A DNA stretch of 64,000 bases. It comes from Trueperella sp. (GTDB lineage Bacteria > Actinomycetota > Actinomycetes > Actinomycetales > Actinomycetaceae). The position numbers were made by a program, and so were the translations under genes. Position 1 is the stretch's first letter. Each line of letters starts with the position of its first letter. The stretch lies in contig JAUNLU010000002.1 in NCBI GenBank assembly GCA_030532125.1, forward strand, positions 1-64,000, read 5' to 3'. Below, one piece after another: positions 17,495-27,115 of this stretch. Below the pieces are notes generated by a model, which ran no database searches, had not been told where the DNA came from, and saw only the letters and a program-made list of their open reading frames with translations.

Positions 17495-19412
17495 AGAAAT
17501 TGAGCTACTGCGCCAGGTAGTTTCCCAAATTGGCGGCGGAGAACGGCCCGGGCAAGACCAGATGGTCCAGCGCGTTTACCAGGCATTGCATAATGAAGAT
17601 CATTTGTTGGTGGAAGCGGGAACCGGCACTGGAAAGTCTTTTGGCTATCTAGTGCCGGCGATGCTTTGGGCGCTAAAGACTGGGGATCGCGTCACAGTTT
17701 CCACCGCGACCTTGGCTTTGCAGCGTCAGATTATGGTGCAAGACGCCCCATTAGTCGCAAAAGCGGTGGCAGAGCTGCACGGTAAGCATGTGGAAGTGGC
17801 ACTGCTAAAGGGCTGGAATAATTACTTGTGTCTGCGCAAAGCTGCGGAAGAAGAAACTGAAGACGGTGCCCTGATTTCCAGATCGGCCGGGAAATATGGA
17901 GTGACTGCCACCGGGGCGGAGGTGGTACGCCTGCGCGAGTGGGCAGAAGTCACCGAAACTGGCGATCGCGACGATCTAGTTCCCGGCGTTTCAGATCGAG
18001 CTTGGGCACAAGTCTCGGTATCGAAAAAGGAGTGTTTGGGTGATAAGTGCCCACTGTGGGCAAACTGTTTCCCTGCCATTGCCCGGGAAAAAGCTGGTCA
18101 GGCAGACATCGTCGTCACTAATCACTCTTTGCTTGGGATTGCCGCCACTGGGCGTGCCGTGCTCCCGGAGACTGGTGCCTATATTTTAGATGAAGCCCAT
18201 GAGCTGATTGACCGGGTGACTGCGCAATTAACTAATTCCCTTTCTGGTGCCGAGTTGGAATCTGCGGCGAAAATGCTGCGCCGGGCCGGGATTGAAAATA
18301 CGCTCTCTGATTCCGCAGCCGAGATTGATGACTTGCTGGATGCGGTGCCGCCGGGGCGTCTCCGGCAAATTTCTACCGAACTGAATGACGCCGTGGCGCG
18401 GCTGTTAGGGGCAGTGCAGGCGGCGGCTGAAGAAGCGGCGCAAATTAGTGAAGCGGCAACTAAGCAGATATTGCGTTCCCGGCTGGGGGATTTGGTGACA
18501 GTCTGCAGTGAGTTGCTTTCCGATGCGGTTGCGGCAGAACGTATCGTGGCATGGAAAACCGAGTTTGCTGATGGCGGGTCTGCCTTGTATTACGCGCCGC
18601 TGCAGGTAGCAGCTACTTTGGCAGATTCGCTGTTTGAGATGCGCCCAGTGGTGCTGACCTCGGCCACGCTGCAGATAAACGGCAGTTTCGACGCTTTGGC
18701 GCACCAGGTGGGGTTTGCGTTTCCTTCGCAGGGTCCGTGGGAGGGAATCGATGTAGGTACCCCCTTTGAGCCAGCAGAACAGGGCATGTTGTATGTCGCT
18801 AAGCATCTTGATCCGCCCGGGCGCGATGGCTATGGAGATGCGGCGCTCGATGAGTTGGTGGAGCTGATTGCGGCTTCGCACGGGGGTGCGCTGTGCCTTT
18901 TCACTGCTCGAGCGGCGGCGGAACGGGCCGCAGCATATGTGCGTGACCGGGTGGACTACCCGGTCTGGGTACAAGGTGAAGATCAGCTCAGTACGTTACT
19001 GATGCAGTTCAGTTCCGATTTGTCCTCGTGTTTATTTGGGACTATTTCGCTGTGGCAAGGGGTGGATGTGCCCGGAGATGCCTGCCGACTGGTGGTTATT
19101 GACCGTATTCCGTTCCCGCGCCCGGATGATCCATTGGTGGATGCGCGCAATGATTTGGTGCGGAAAGCTGGCGGAAATCCGTTTATGGAGGTTTCAGTGG
19201 CGACGGCGGCGCTGTTATTGGCGCAGGGAGCTGGGCGACTGCTGCGGCGGCGGTCTGATCGCGGGGTAGTAGCTGTACTGGATTCTCGGCTGGTTAGCCG
19301 AGCTTATGGGCAAGTGCTACTGCGTTCTTTGCCGAGGATGTGGCCGACTAGCGATCCGGTGCAGGTTAGAGAAGCCTTAGAGCGGTTAGCGCAATCGGCG
19401 CAGTTGAGTTGA
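17487..19412 (+). CDS. dinG: DinG-family ATP-dependent DNA helicase
   Basis: A 641-residue XPD/DinG-type superfamily 2 helicase. Walker A is EAGTGTGKS (about residues 44-52) and the DEAH box is near 235. Four cysteines that would hold an iron-sulfur cluster are at about 115, 183, 188 and 193. Motif VI (QGAGRLLRRRSDRG) is near the C-terminus. Start GTG 17487 overlaps the end of hflX by eight bases; a start at 17421 would overlap much more. Its stop is one base from the end of the convergent lexA. No SOS box was found in front of it. Confidence 0.9.
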   Translation: MSEEIELLRQVVSQIGGGERPGQDQMVQRVYQALHNEDHLLVEAGTGTGKSFGYLVPAMLWALKTGDRVTVSTATLALQRQIMVQDAPLVAKAVAELHGKHVEVALLKGWNNYLCLRKAAEEETEDGALISRSAGKYGVTATGAEVVRLREWAEVTETGDRDDLVPGVSDRAWAQVSVSKKECLGDKCPLWANCFPAIAREKAGQADIVVTNHSLLGIAATGRAVLPETGAYILDEAHELIDRVTAQLTNSLSGAELESAAKMLRRAGIENTLSDSAAEIDDLLDAVPPGRLRQISTELNDAVARLLGAVQAAAEEAAQISEAATKQILRSRLGDLVTVCSELLSDAVAAERIVAWKTEFADGGSALYYAPLQVAATLADSLFEMRPVVLTSATLQINGSFDALAHQVGFAFPSQGPWEGIDVGTPFEPAEQGMLYVAKHLDPPGRDGYGDAALDELVELIAASHGGALCLFTARAAAERAAAYVRDRVDYPVWVQGEDQLSTLLMQFSSDLSSCLFGTISLWQGVDVPGDACRLVVIDRIPFPRPDDPLVDARNDLVRKAGGNPFMEVSVATAALLLAQGAGRLLRRRSDRGVVAVLDSRLVSRAYGQVLLRSLPRMWPTSDPVQVREALERLAQSAQLS

Positions 19413-19413
19413 G

Positions 19414-20124
19414 TTAAATGGCGCGCAGTACGCTGACTACTCGCCCTAGAATGGAGGCTTCATCCCCGGGAATGGGGGCATAAGCCGAGTTGCGGGGCAG
19501 TAGCCAGACGTGTCCATCTCGGCGCTGCCAGGTCTTTACGGTGGCTTCACCGTCGATCATGGCAGCTACAATTTCGCCGTTCTCTGCCACTGGTTGACGG
19601 CGCACAACTACCCAGTCTCCGTCGCAAATTGCCGCATCTATCATGGAGTCCCCGGAAACTTCCAGCATAAAAAGTTCGCCACTGCCGGTTAGTTGCTGCG
19701 GAAGGGGGAAGACATCTTCCACAACTTGTTCTGCCAAAATTGGGCTGCCCGCCGCAATGCGCCCCACTAGGGGGACGTTTACGGTAGCGGTGGGTGTTGT
19801 TTCCTCAGGCTCGCGCGGTGGGGTAGGAGGTTCGGCCACTGCGGGTAAATCCGCGGGCGCCTCCGAGGTGGGAGCTGTGATAGGAATTCCTAGTGCGGCA
19901 TATCCGGCCTCAGTTATTTCGATAGTGCGCGGCCGGCGGGGGTCCCGGGACAGCAGTTCGGCGCGTTCCAGGATGTCTAACTGGTATTTGACCGAGGAGG
20001 ACGAAGCTAGCCCTACGATCTGGCCGATTTCTCGTACGGTTGGTGGGAAGCCGCGGTCAGAGATGGTGTCCGCTATGGCGTGCAGTATGCTGCGCTGGCG
20101 GCTGGTAATTGTTTTGCTGCGCAT
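19414..20124 (-). CDS. lexA: SOS repressor LexA
   Basis: A protein of 236 residues. The N-terminal winged helix ([20 protein letters not shown]) binds SOS boxes. A proline-rich linker of about 35 residues follows, then the peptidase domain with the Ala125-Gly126 self-cleavage site (RIAAGSPI), catalytic Ser160 (GDSMIDAAI) and Lys197 (GEATVKTW). I start at ATG 20124 because GGGAGG precedes it; the frame is open to a TTG at 20223 that has no Shine-Dalgarno. Three SOS boxes lie upstream, shared with the divergent LysM gene, so lexA is autoregulated. Confidence 0.95.
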   Translation of the reverse strand: MRSKTITSRQRSILHAIADTISDRGFPPTVREIGQIVGLASSSSVKYQLDILERAELLSRDPRRPRTIEITEAGYAALGIPITAPTSEAPADLPAVAEPPTPPREPEETTPTATVNVPLVGRIAAGSPILAEQVVEDVFPLPQQLTGSGELFMLEVSGDSMIDAAICDGDWVVVRRQPVAENGEIVAAMIDGEATVKTWQRRDGHVWLLPRNSAYAPIPGDEASILGRVVSVLRAI

Positions 20125-20267
20125 GCGTCCTCCCGATAGCTCCTCAACTGTTTGCGGTAAGTCAGCTCGGGCTGGCTCTAGTGGCAGGCGAGCCCAAGTG
20201 TACGAAAAAAGTGGGGGAGCCAATTGTTTTACTTGAAGTACAGCTTAACCGCTAGCCGGCAGTTATT

Positions 20268-20281
20268 CAAACAAATGTTCG
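20268..20281. promoter_or_regulatory. SOS box A, lexA/LysM intergenic region
   Basis: CAAACAAATGTTCG matches the SOS consensus CGAACRNRYGTTCG at 13 of 14 positions. It is the box nearest lexA. Confidence 0.8.
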
Positions 20282-20296
20282 AGGGTGTTTAGGTGT

Positions 20297-20310
20297 CGAA
20301 CATATGTTCT
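20297..20310. promoter_or_regulatory. SOS box B, lexA/LysM intergenic region
   Basis: CGAACATATGTTCT matches the SOS consensus at 13 of 14 positions, starting 29 bp after the start of box A. Confidence 0.85.
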
Positions 20311-20339
20311 GGACACCTGCTCGGTAATCAGGTAGGCTT

Positions 20340-20353
20340 CAAACAGGTGTTCG
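20340..20353. promoter_or_regulatory. SOS box C, lexA/LysM intergenic region
   Basis: CAAACAGGTGTTCG matches the SOS consensus at 13 of 14 positions, starting 43 bp after the start of box B. It is the box nearest the LysM gene. Confidence 0.8.
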
Positions 20354-20431
20354 AATATTGTGCATTTTAGTGCAGCGATACTCTCGAACGTGAGATTTGA
20401 AAGATGTAGCCAAATCCGGAAGGGGACTGAA

Positions 20432-21043
20432 ATGAGTGCTCTAGAAATCACTACCCGGGAAAATACTGGCGCCCGGAAGTTGTCAGTAGTATCAGCTCCG
20501 GAATTTGAAGTTGCGCGCCCGCGCTTGGTGAAAGAGGCTCCGCAGATTACGGCGCCGCACGGCATTCCGCAGCGGAGAATTGTTTCCCCACGGGAGATTG
20601 TGCGTCCGGACCGCCCGGACTCTCGGAAACAAAGTCACTTGCGTTCCGTGCCGCATAACTCGGTGTCAAAAATCGTTCCAGTATCGCGAGAATGGCAAAT
20701 AGTTACTCCACCAGCGGCAAAGCGTACTCGGGTAGCGCAACCCGCAGTGCAGGCCTTAGCTACACCGCAGTCGGCATTGCATCGCGTGCTGGTGGTGCTA
20801 TTGCTACTTGCCACTATGTTCGCAGTGTTCTCTGTTGCTATGGCGATAATAGTTGGGCTTGGTAGCGGTCTTCCGGTAGACACTGTCATTCAGGTACAGC
20901 CGGGTGACACCCTATGGTCAATTGCAGCTGCAGTTAGTGGAGACGGCAGTGTTTCTGAAACCGCAAAAGCTATTGCGGATATGAACTCGCTGGCTAATGG
21001 TCAAGTGTTTGCGGGGCAAGAACTGCTTATTCCGGCTAATTGA
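20432..21043 (+). CDS. LysM-domain SOS cell-division suppressor (Rv2719c/DivS/YneA type)
   Basis: A 203-residue protein with a basic, proline-rich cytoplasmic region (1-115), one membrane helix (about 118-142) and a C-terminal LysM domain (about 154-200, starting IQVQPGDTLWSIA). LysM binds peptidoglycan. The position divergent from lexA, with SOS boxes between and nrdR next, is that of M. tuberculosis Rv2719c and Corynebacterium divS, which delay division after DNA damage. I infer the same role. ATG 20432 follows GGAAGGGG; an earlier in-frame GTG at 20360 would start just after the SOS boxes and lacks a ribosome site. Confidence 0.82.
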   Translation: MSALEITTRENTGARKLSVVSAPEFEVARPRLVKEAPQITAPHGIPQRRIVSPREIVRPDRPDSRKQSHLRSVPHNSVSKIVPVSREWQIVTPPAAKRTRVAQPAVQALATPQSALHRVLVVLLLLATMFAVFSVAMAIIVGLGSGLPVDTVIQVQPGDTLWSIAAAVSGDGSVSETAKAIADMNSLANGQVFAGQELLIPAN

Positions 21044-21121
21044 GTGGTAGTTATTCAATTATTTTCCACAATTTTGGATTAGCTAATAACTAAACCGTTT
21101 GGGAAATTATCTAATCCAAGG

Positions 21122-21127
21122 TACTTT
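21122..21127 (+). promoter_or_regulatory. -10 hexamer for leaderless nrdR
   Basis: TACTTT ends six bases before the nrdR ATG, with no Shine-Dalgarno sequence. Just upstream, an imperfect 11-bp inverted repeat (21076-21086 with 21107-21117, one mismatch) lies between the LysM gene and nrdR. Confidence 0.4.
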
Positions 21128-21133
21128 AGTGGC

Positions 21134-21589
21134 ATGAATTGCCCTTTCTGCAGGTACCCAGATTCACGTGTAATAGATACCCGCGCTAGTGACGATGGCT
21201 TGTCCATTCGGCGGCGCCGGGAGTGTTTGAGTTGCCATCGCCGTTTCTCCACTATGGAGAACGCAATGTTGACGGTGGTAAAGCGCTCTGGGGCTACGGA
21301 GCCATTTAGCCGCGAGAAAATCATCAACGGAGTGGGGAAAGCCTGCCAGGGACGGCCAGTTACCGAAGATCAGCTTGCGCTTTTGGCGCAACAGGTAGAA
21401 GAGTCTGTCCGGGCCCAAGGATCGTCGCAAATAGAGGCGCATGAAATTGGGCTAGCTATTCTCGAGCCGCTGCGGAAACTAGATCAGGTGGCCTATCTCC
21501 GATTTGCTTCGGTCTACTCAAATTTTGATTCACTGCAAGATTTCGAAGACGCGATCGCAAAGCTGCGCTCAGAAAACAACGCTAAGTAG
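21134..21589 (+). CDS. nrdR: Transcriptional repressor NrdR
   Basis: A 151-residue repressor of ribonucleotide reductase genes. The zinc ribbon has cysteines at 3, 6, 31 and 34 (MNCPFC, CLSC), and the ATP-cone domain spans about residues 49-139 ([15 protein letters not shown]). NrdR senses the ATP/dATP balance through the cone. Its likely target here is the nrdD operon, which has two NrdR boxes at 8111-8158. The gene sits behind the LysM gene, as in Corynebacterium and Mycobacterium. It converges with fadD. Confidence 0.95.
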   Translation: MNCPFCRYPDSRVIDTRASDDGLSIRRRRECLSCHRRFSTMENAMLTVVKRSGATEPFSREKIINGVGKACQGRPVTEDQLALLAQQVEESVRAQGSSQIEAHEIGLAILEPLRKLDQVAYLRFASVYSNFDSLQDFEDAIAKLRSENNAK

Positions 21590-21612
21590 AATCTGGGTAG
21601 TATCCGGGAGAT

Positions 21613-23427
21613 TTACTTGGCAGAGTCAGGCTGAGTAGTTGGCGGCTCTTCGCCTTCCCCCTCAGCCGCGCCTTTGGCTTTGTTGCTCCGCCCAGTGGCG
21701 GACATAATTTTCTTCTTCCACTCACTGCCAGAGAGCTCGAAGTTGGCGAGGATTTCTTTCACGCTGCGGCGCATAACTTTGCCAACTTGCGAACGGGGCA
21801 GTTCATCCAAAATAGCTATTGAACGTGGCATGGCATAGTGCGAGAGTTTATCTTCCGTCCAGCGCCGGATATCTTCCAAATTTACTTTGGCGCCAGGCTC
21901 TAGTACCAATGCGGCTACTACTGATTCGGTAAATGAGTCAGTAGGCATGCCCACCACTGCCACATCTGCCACTCCCGGCATCTCCCGTACCGCAGACTCC
22001 ACTTCGGAGGGGTACACATTAAAGCCGCCAGTGATAATCATTTCTTTGCGGCGATCAGCCATCACCAGAAAACCGTCATCCCACCGGACCAAATCTCCGG
22101 TGTAGAGCCAGCCATCTTCAAATGCTGCCTTGGTCTCTGCCGGATTATTCCAGTAGCCCCGGAAGATTTGAGGTCCGCGTACCGCCAATTCCCCGACTTC
22201 ACCGTCGCCCAATTCCACTGCATGATCATCTGGCGACACTACTTTTGCCTCAGTGCTGGGGAAGGGGAGTCCTAGAGTGGACGGTATCCGATCTGGAGAA
22301 AATGGTGAGCCGCACAGTACTGGCGAAGCCTCCGTCATGCCATAGCCTTCGACAATAAATCCGCCAGTTGCTTCCTCCCAAGCTTGGGCTAACTGTGGGT
22401 TAAGCGCCATTGCACCGGAAATAGAGCGAGAAATCGAAGTTAGGTCGACGTCTTTACCGGAGTTCTTCGCATCCAAAATTCGCTTAAACATGGGCGGCAC
22501 CCCACCAAAGAAAGTTATTGGGTGACGCTTGTGGGCCGCGAATAACGAATCTACGTCAAAGGAGGGCAGCATGACTTGAGTGGCGGCTTTATTTACACAC
22601 AACAGCATGGAGAGCTGCAGCCCAAATGCATGGAAGAAAGGCAGTACCGCTGCTACGGTTTCTTTTCCGTGCTCAAAACCCTGCATCCACACGTCTGCTT
22701 GCTGGGTATTTGACAGCAGACTTTGGTGGGTTAGTTCTACTGCTTTGGGGGTGCCGGTAGTTCCGCCAGTCTGGATTAATACCGCTGTGTCTTCCACATA
22801 AGCGCTCTCGACCATGCGCAAATTCAGTGGATCAGCATTCTTTACCTGGTTATCCCAAGAGTGTACGCCAACTGGAGCTTGTCCACTCAGCTTTTCTCGT
22901 TGTGCCCGGGCAGCCTTGATTGGCAGCTTTAACAATAGCTGCGATTGTAGTGGCAGCGCTCGGCGCAGATCGACGGCTAAGAAAGTACGCGTGTCAGAAA
23001 AAACTGGTTCCTCAAATAGGCGTTCAACAGTTTTCTCCCACGCAATAACTACATCGGCGCCTACCTGATCCAGTTGTTTCTGCAGGGTGGCAGCCGGGGC
23101 CAGCGGATTGTGTTCCGAAACGATAGCGCCGATAGCGGTTATCGCATAGAACGCCACATAGTGCTGTGGGCAGTTCGGCAAAATTAATGACACCACATCA
23201 CCACGCCGCACACCGCACATGCGCAGTACCCGGGCAGCCCGCTGCACCTCAGTGTAGATCTCAGAGTAGGTAAACTCTTTGCCTAGAAAATCTATCGCTA
23301 CTCGATTAGGGCAGTCACGCGCTGCTCGATCGAGCAGATCGGCAATAGTGTGATTGACTGGCTCGATTTCAGTAGGAATACCGGCGGGATAGTGCGCATG
23401 TGCCCGCTTCATCATTTCGGTGCTCAA
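21613..23427 (-). CDS. Long-chain fatty acid-CoA ligase
   Basis: A 604-residue acyl-adenylate-forming enzyme that activates a fatty acid with ATP and joins it to CoA. The P-loop-like motif TGGTTGTPKAV is at about 220-230. Core motifs VEGYGMTE, YTGDLVRWDDG and the C-terminal lysine region SQVGKVMRR are present, so it looks catalytically complete. The TTG start follows AGGAG by six bases. A low-complexity acidic tail of about 30 residues ends the protein. Exact chain length cannot be predicted, so no symbol is given (FadD-like). Confidence 0.88.
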   Translation of the reverse strand: MSTEMMKRAHAHYPAGIPTEIEPVNHTIADLLDRAARDCPNRVAIDFLGKEFTYSEIYTEVQRAARVLRMCGVRRGDVVSLILPNCPQHYVAFYAITAIGAIVSEHNPLAPAATLQKQLDQVGADVVIAWEKTVERLFEEPVFSDTRTFLAVDLRRALPLQSQLLLKLPIKAARAQREKLSGQAPVGVHSWDNQVKNADPLNLRMVESAYVEDTAVLIQTGGTTGTPKAVELTHQSLLSNTQQADVWMQGFEHGKETVAAVLPFFHAFGLQLSMLLCVNKAATQVMLPSFDVDSLFAAHKRHPITFFGGVPPMFKRILDAKNSGKDVDLTSISRSISGAMALNPQLAQAWEEATGGFIVEGYGMTEASPVLCGSPFSPDRIPSTLGLPFPSTEAKVVSPDDHAVELGDGEVGELAVRGPQIFRGYWNNPAETKAAFEDGWLYTGDLVRWDDGFLVMADRRKEMIITGGFNVYPSEVESAVREMPGVADVAVVGMPTDSFTESVVAALVLEPGAKVNLEDIRRWTEDKLSHYAMPRSIAILDELPRSQVGKVMRRSVKEILANFELSGSEWKKKIMSATGRSNKAKGAAEGEGEEPPTTQPDSAK

Positions 23428-23489
23428 AGAAACTCCTGCTCAGTCGCTCATCGTAAATTCTTTTTGAATTATAGCCGATTTAGCGAGAA

Positions 23490-24704
23490 TCAGTGATCTC
23501 TGGTCATAATGCGCGTGCGAATATGAGCTGGAGACTGGGCAAGTGCCTGTAGTGCTTCGTCTGGGATTTCCCCTGCAGTATCCATGACCATGTAGCCGTA
23601 CTCGCCGGTAGTGGCAAGGGACTGGTAGGTGATATTTGCACCGTGGTCGGCGAAAATTTTGTTCATATAAGCCAAAGCGCCGGGAGTATTGCGATGCATC
23701 CAGCCCACTCGATGTAAGGAACTTTCTGCCGGGGAACCAGCGATATTGGGGAAGTTAACCGACATCTCGGTTTCCCCTTTGCGCAAGTAATTGCTCAACT
23801 TCTGCGAGACGAAGCGACCAATTGATTCCTGTGCTTCCAGGGTAGAGCCACCAATATGCGGGGTGAGGATTACGTTATCCATTCCCTCAAGACCAGTAGA
23901 GAAGTCACCGTTGCTATTTGGTTCGGTGGGGAATACGTCAATACCAGCGCCGGCTAATTTTCCAGATGCCAATGCGTCACGTAACGCCGGCAAATCTACC
24001 GTGTGGCCGCGCGCTAAGTTGATGAAGTAAGCACCGTCTTTCATCAGTTCAAATTTACGAGCGTCAAATAGATTGTTGTTCTCCGGTCGGCCGTCAATAT
24101 GCAGGCTGACTACGTCAGACACCTCAAGTAGCTCGGCCAAGTTTTGTGCGCGCTGGGCATTGCCCATTGCCAGGCGTTCTGCGAGGTCAAAGAACACAAC
24201 TCGCATACCCAGAGCTTCAGCTACTACCGATAGCTGGGAGCCAATCGAACCGTATCCGATAATCCCGAGCGTTTTGCCGCGCACTTCATGTGAACCAGCT
24301 GCAGACTTATTCCATACGCCACGGTGCAGCGCCGCATTGCGCTGGGGGACTTGCCGCATCAGGGCAATAATTTCGGAAATAACCATTTCCACTACAGAGC
24401 GGGTATTGGAATAGGGGGCATTGAACACGGCCACACCTTGTTCCGTGGCAGCGTGTAGATCTATTTGATTGGTACCAATACAAAAAGCGCCGATTGCAGT
24501 TAGGTGCGGATTTGCCGCCAACACCTGCTTAGTGATGTGGGTTTTGGATCGGATCCCCACGACATCAAAATCTTGGAGCTTTTCAATTAGTTCATCTTCC
24601 GGAAGTGCTCCCGGAATTCTTTCGACAGTGAAGCCGTATCGATCAAACGTCTTATCCGCTACAGTGTGCGGGTTTTCTAGTAAAAGTAGTCGTGCCACAA
24701 CCAT
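23490..24704 (-). CDS. serA: D-3-phosphoglycerate dehydrogenase
   Basis: A 404-residue NAD-dependent dehydrogenase, the first step of serine synthesis. The nucleotide-binding motif GIIGYGSIGSQ, the catalytic region HIDGRPENNNL and FINLARG, and the catalytic His in LTPHIGGST are visible. The C-terminal ACT domain (about 330-404, GALAYMNKIFADHGAN) binds serine for feedback inhibition. Its size is that of the short E. coli-type enzyme rather than the long mycobacterial type with an extra domain. ATG 24704 is the natural N-terminus. Confidence 0.93.
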   Translation of the reverse strand: MVVARLLLLENPHTVADKTFDRYGFTVERIPGALPEDELIEKLQDFDVVGIRSKTHITKQVLAANPHLTAIGAFCIGTNQIDLHAATEQGVAVFNAPYSNTRSVVEMVISEIIALMRQVPQRNAALHRGVWNKSAAGSHEVRGKTLGIIGYGSIGSQLSVVAEALGMRVVFFDLAERLAMGNAQRAQNLAELLEVSDVVSLHIDGRPENNNLFDARKFELMKDGAYFINLARGHTVDLPALRDALASGKLAGAGIDVFPTEPNSNGDFSTGLEGMDNVILTPHIGGSTLEAQESIGRFVSQKLSNYLRKGETEMSVNFPNIAGSPAESSLHRVGWMHRNTPGALAYMNKIFADHGANITYQSLATTGEYGYMVMDTAGEIPDEALQALAQSPAHIRTRIMTRDH

Positions 24705-24853
24705 TACTTTTGTGCTATTTAGTCATATTCTCAAGCCCAATCGGACACAGTCCGACTTTTGAAACAGCATTTTTAGCCATAATCGCGGGTTTTCCCGGAA
24801 TGTGGTGCGGAGGTGAGTCTAAACTCACACGCAGCTTCTGCTGGAAATTGGGG

Positions 24854-27115
24854 CTATAGACCAGGCAACAGTGCTGCACTGGACAGCACGCGCAGCGCTC
24901 TAGTGCACCTGGTCAATGCCACATAGAGATCACCTGGACCGTCGTGCAGAATCTGCCCTGGATTGACCAAAACCACCGCATCATATTCCAATCCTTTTGT
25001 GGCGGTAGGAGTGGTGACTCTAATTCGAGCAGACATATCTGAGCCCATTTTATCAATTGTCCAAGACTCTAGTGCGCTAGCTGATTCCACTACAGCTGCC
25101 AGATGCGCAGCCTCTCCCTGGGGAACAATCACAGCCAGAGTGCCTAAGCCCGCACCGTACATTTCGTCTAATTTGCGGTTCTCTGCCGCCACTAAAGCGA
25201 TTAGCTCGGCATCCAGCTCAGCTGCCGGCACAACTTGCGCGGCATAAGAATTTTCTTCACTGCGAGCTGCGGTTACCGTGCGCACTTGATAACCCGCCTG
25301 GGTCAATACTGATCCTGCGCGCTCTAACACTTCCTGCGGAGTGCGGTAGGAAATAGTCAGCTCGGAAATCCGGTGGTAGTCAGCTAGCGAACCCAGCACT
25401 TCTGCCCAACCGCCGTCTGGTGCCCCGGCAGGGCGTTGATCGAGATCGCCCACAATAGTCATTGACCGAGCCGGATTGCGCCGGGCAATCATCCGCCACT
25501 GCATCGGGGTTAGTTCTTGGGCTTCGTCCACCACTACGTGCCCATACGTCCAAGAACGATCCGCAGCTGCTCGTTCTGCCAGCGTATGCGATTGATATTC
25601 GGTGCTGAGGCGTTCAGTTAGCCGTTTGGCGTTGACAATACCGCCGCCTAAGCCCATTGCTGACATAGTATTTGAAACGTACTCGCTGAGCTGTTCTTGT
25701 TCCGCGGCCGCTGCGGCTTGAGCGGCGCGCTCCTGGTCGGTGAGTAAGGGTCCTAACAGCTCTTCCATCTCATCCAAAATGGCAATATCGCTGCTTGTTA
25801 GAGGAGAGCCTTTTTCTCGGCGCAAACTTGCCCGCTCTGCGTCGGAAAATTCTGGGGCTACCTGCGCAAGTACCTCGGGATAGTGCAGAATTCTCGCCAG
25901 CAGCTGTTCGGCAGACGTTGGCAGCCAGTGCAGATTTATTTCCCGGCGGGCATCTACTGAATTTACGACGTCGCTAATAATCCAGTCGTCCTGCGCAGTT
26001 GAGGTGTGCAATGCCGTGGCCAGTTGCTGGGCTAAATCTTCTACTAGCTGCCGGGCGTAGATCTCCCGCGCCTGATTATGTGGTTTTCGAGAACGCCGGG
26101 CTTGAGCTTGGGCCTGCGCCACCGCGGCGGGCGTCAAGGTCAACTTTTTCCCAGCAATTTTGAAACTGACTGGCGCAGGTAGCGGTTTTTGCAACAGTTT
26201 CACCGACCGGCGGGCGATATCCTGCCACACAATCCGCCCCTTTAGTTGCGCTACTGCTGCAGTGTCAGCCGCGGGTGCCGTTATCCCCGGAATTAGCTGT
26301 GCCAAGGTGGTGGAAACCACCCCAGATTCCCCTAATGACGGCAGCACTTGATCGATATAGCGCAAGAAAGTGGTGCTCGGGCCAACAATCAAGATTCCCG
26401 AATGGGCCAGGCGCTCGCGATAGGTGTAGAGCAGATAAGCCGCGCGGTGCAATGCCACCGCCGTTTTACCAGTACCAGGACCACCCTGTACTACCAGCAC
26501 TCCGGCATCTGCCGACCGAATAATCTCATCCTGTTCTGCCTGGATGGTGGCCACGATATCGCCCATGCGTCCGCCGCGCGCCGTCTGCATCGCAGCTAGC
26601 AGCGCACCTTCTCCAGTTAAATTCAGTGCAGAGGTATCGATATTTTCCAGGGCCTCTGCTCCGCCCAGCAACTCATCTTCAACTGCAGTTACTTCCCGCA
26701 ATCTGGTTTGAATATGCCGCCGCCGCACTACCGTGCCGGGGTGGGCCGGCGTGGCTTGATAGAACGGTTCGGACTGTGGGGCGCGCCAGTCAGTTAGCAA
26801 AATATGATCGTCGGCCGCGCGCAAAGTTATCCGCCCAATATGCAGATTGTGGTCATTGGTGTGATCCAATCGGCCCAGCACCAAGCTGTTTTCCACCAGC
26901 CGCAAGCGTGCCAGGTTGTCCTCATAGTGGATAGCAAAAGTATCCCGCTCGGTGCGCTGCCCCGGGGTGCCATGTCCGCCTTGGGCGCGTACCTGCGCCA
27001 AGCGCTGCGTATAGTAATCACGCTGATTATCTAGTGCAGCATAGGCTTGGTCTACAAAGTCTTGCTCTTCACGAATTGCCCGATTGGTGGCGGATTCAGC
27101 TTCGGATTTACTCAT
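24854..27115 (-). CDS. HelD-like RNA polymerase-associated helicase
   Basis: A 753-residue superfamily 1 (UvrD/Rep-like) ATPase. The N-terminal coiled arm (about 1-75) and the segment LLTDWRAPQSEPFYQ are hallmarks of actinobacterial HelD. Walker A GGPGTGKTA is at 211-219, Walker B is in HVVVDEAQELTPMQW, and motif IV-VI segments follow (ISYRTPQEV, TATKGLEYDAVVLV, ALTRCTRAL). HelD removes stalled or inhibited RNA polymerase from nucleic acid and recycles it; in some Actinobacteria relatives protect against rifamycins. CAGGGG lies four bases before the ATG. Two small inverted repeats (24741-24755, 24813-24828) follow the gene. Confidence 0.85.
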   Translation of the reverse strand: MSKSEAESATNRAIREEQDFVDQAYAALDNQRDYYTQRLAQVRAQGGHGTPGQRTERDTFAIHYEDNLARLRLVENSLVLGRLDHTNDHNLHIGRITLRAADDHILLTDWRAPQSEPFYQATPAHPGTVVRRRHIQTRLREVTAVEDELLGGAEALENIDTSALNLTGEGALLAAMQTARGGRMGDIVATIQAEQDEIIRSADAGVLVVQGGPGTGKTAVALHRAAYLLYTYRERLAHSGILIVGPSTTFLRYIDQVLPSLGESGVVSTTLAQLIPGITAPAADTAAVAQLKGRIVWQDIARRSVKLLQKPLPAPVSFKIAGKKLTLTPAAVAQAQAQARRSRKPHNQAREIYARQLVEDLAQQLATALHTSTAQDDWIISDVVNSVDARREINLHWLPTSAEQLLARILHYPEVLAQVAPEFSDAERASLRREKGSPLTSSDIAILDEMEELLGPLLTDQERAAQAAAAAEQEQLSEYVSNTMSAMGLGGGIVNAKRLTERLSTEYQSHTLAERAAADRSWTYGHVVVDEAQELTPMQWRMIARRNPARSMTIVGDLDQRPAGAPDGGWAEVLGSLADYHRISELTISYRTPQEVLERAGSVLTQAGYQVRTVTAARSEENSYAAQVVPAAELDAELIALVAAENRKLDEMYGAGLGTLAVIVPQGEAAHLAAVVESASALESWTIDKMGSDMSARIRVTTPTATKGLEYDAVVLVNPGQILHDGPGDLYVALTRCTRALRVLSSAALLPGL

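Noticed and set aside
20125..20223. Longer LexA start at TTG 20223
   Set aside because: No Shine-Dalgarno there, while ATG 20124 has GGGAGG and gives the normal LexA N-terminus.
21044..21133. NrdR autoregulatory boxes before nrdR
   Set aside because: Only one weak partial match (near 21064-21080) and no second box at 31-32 bp.
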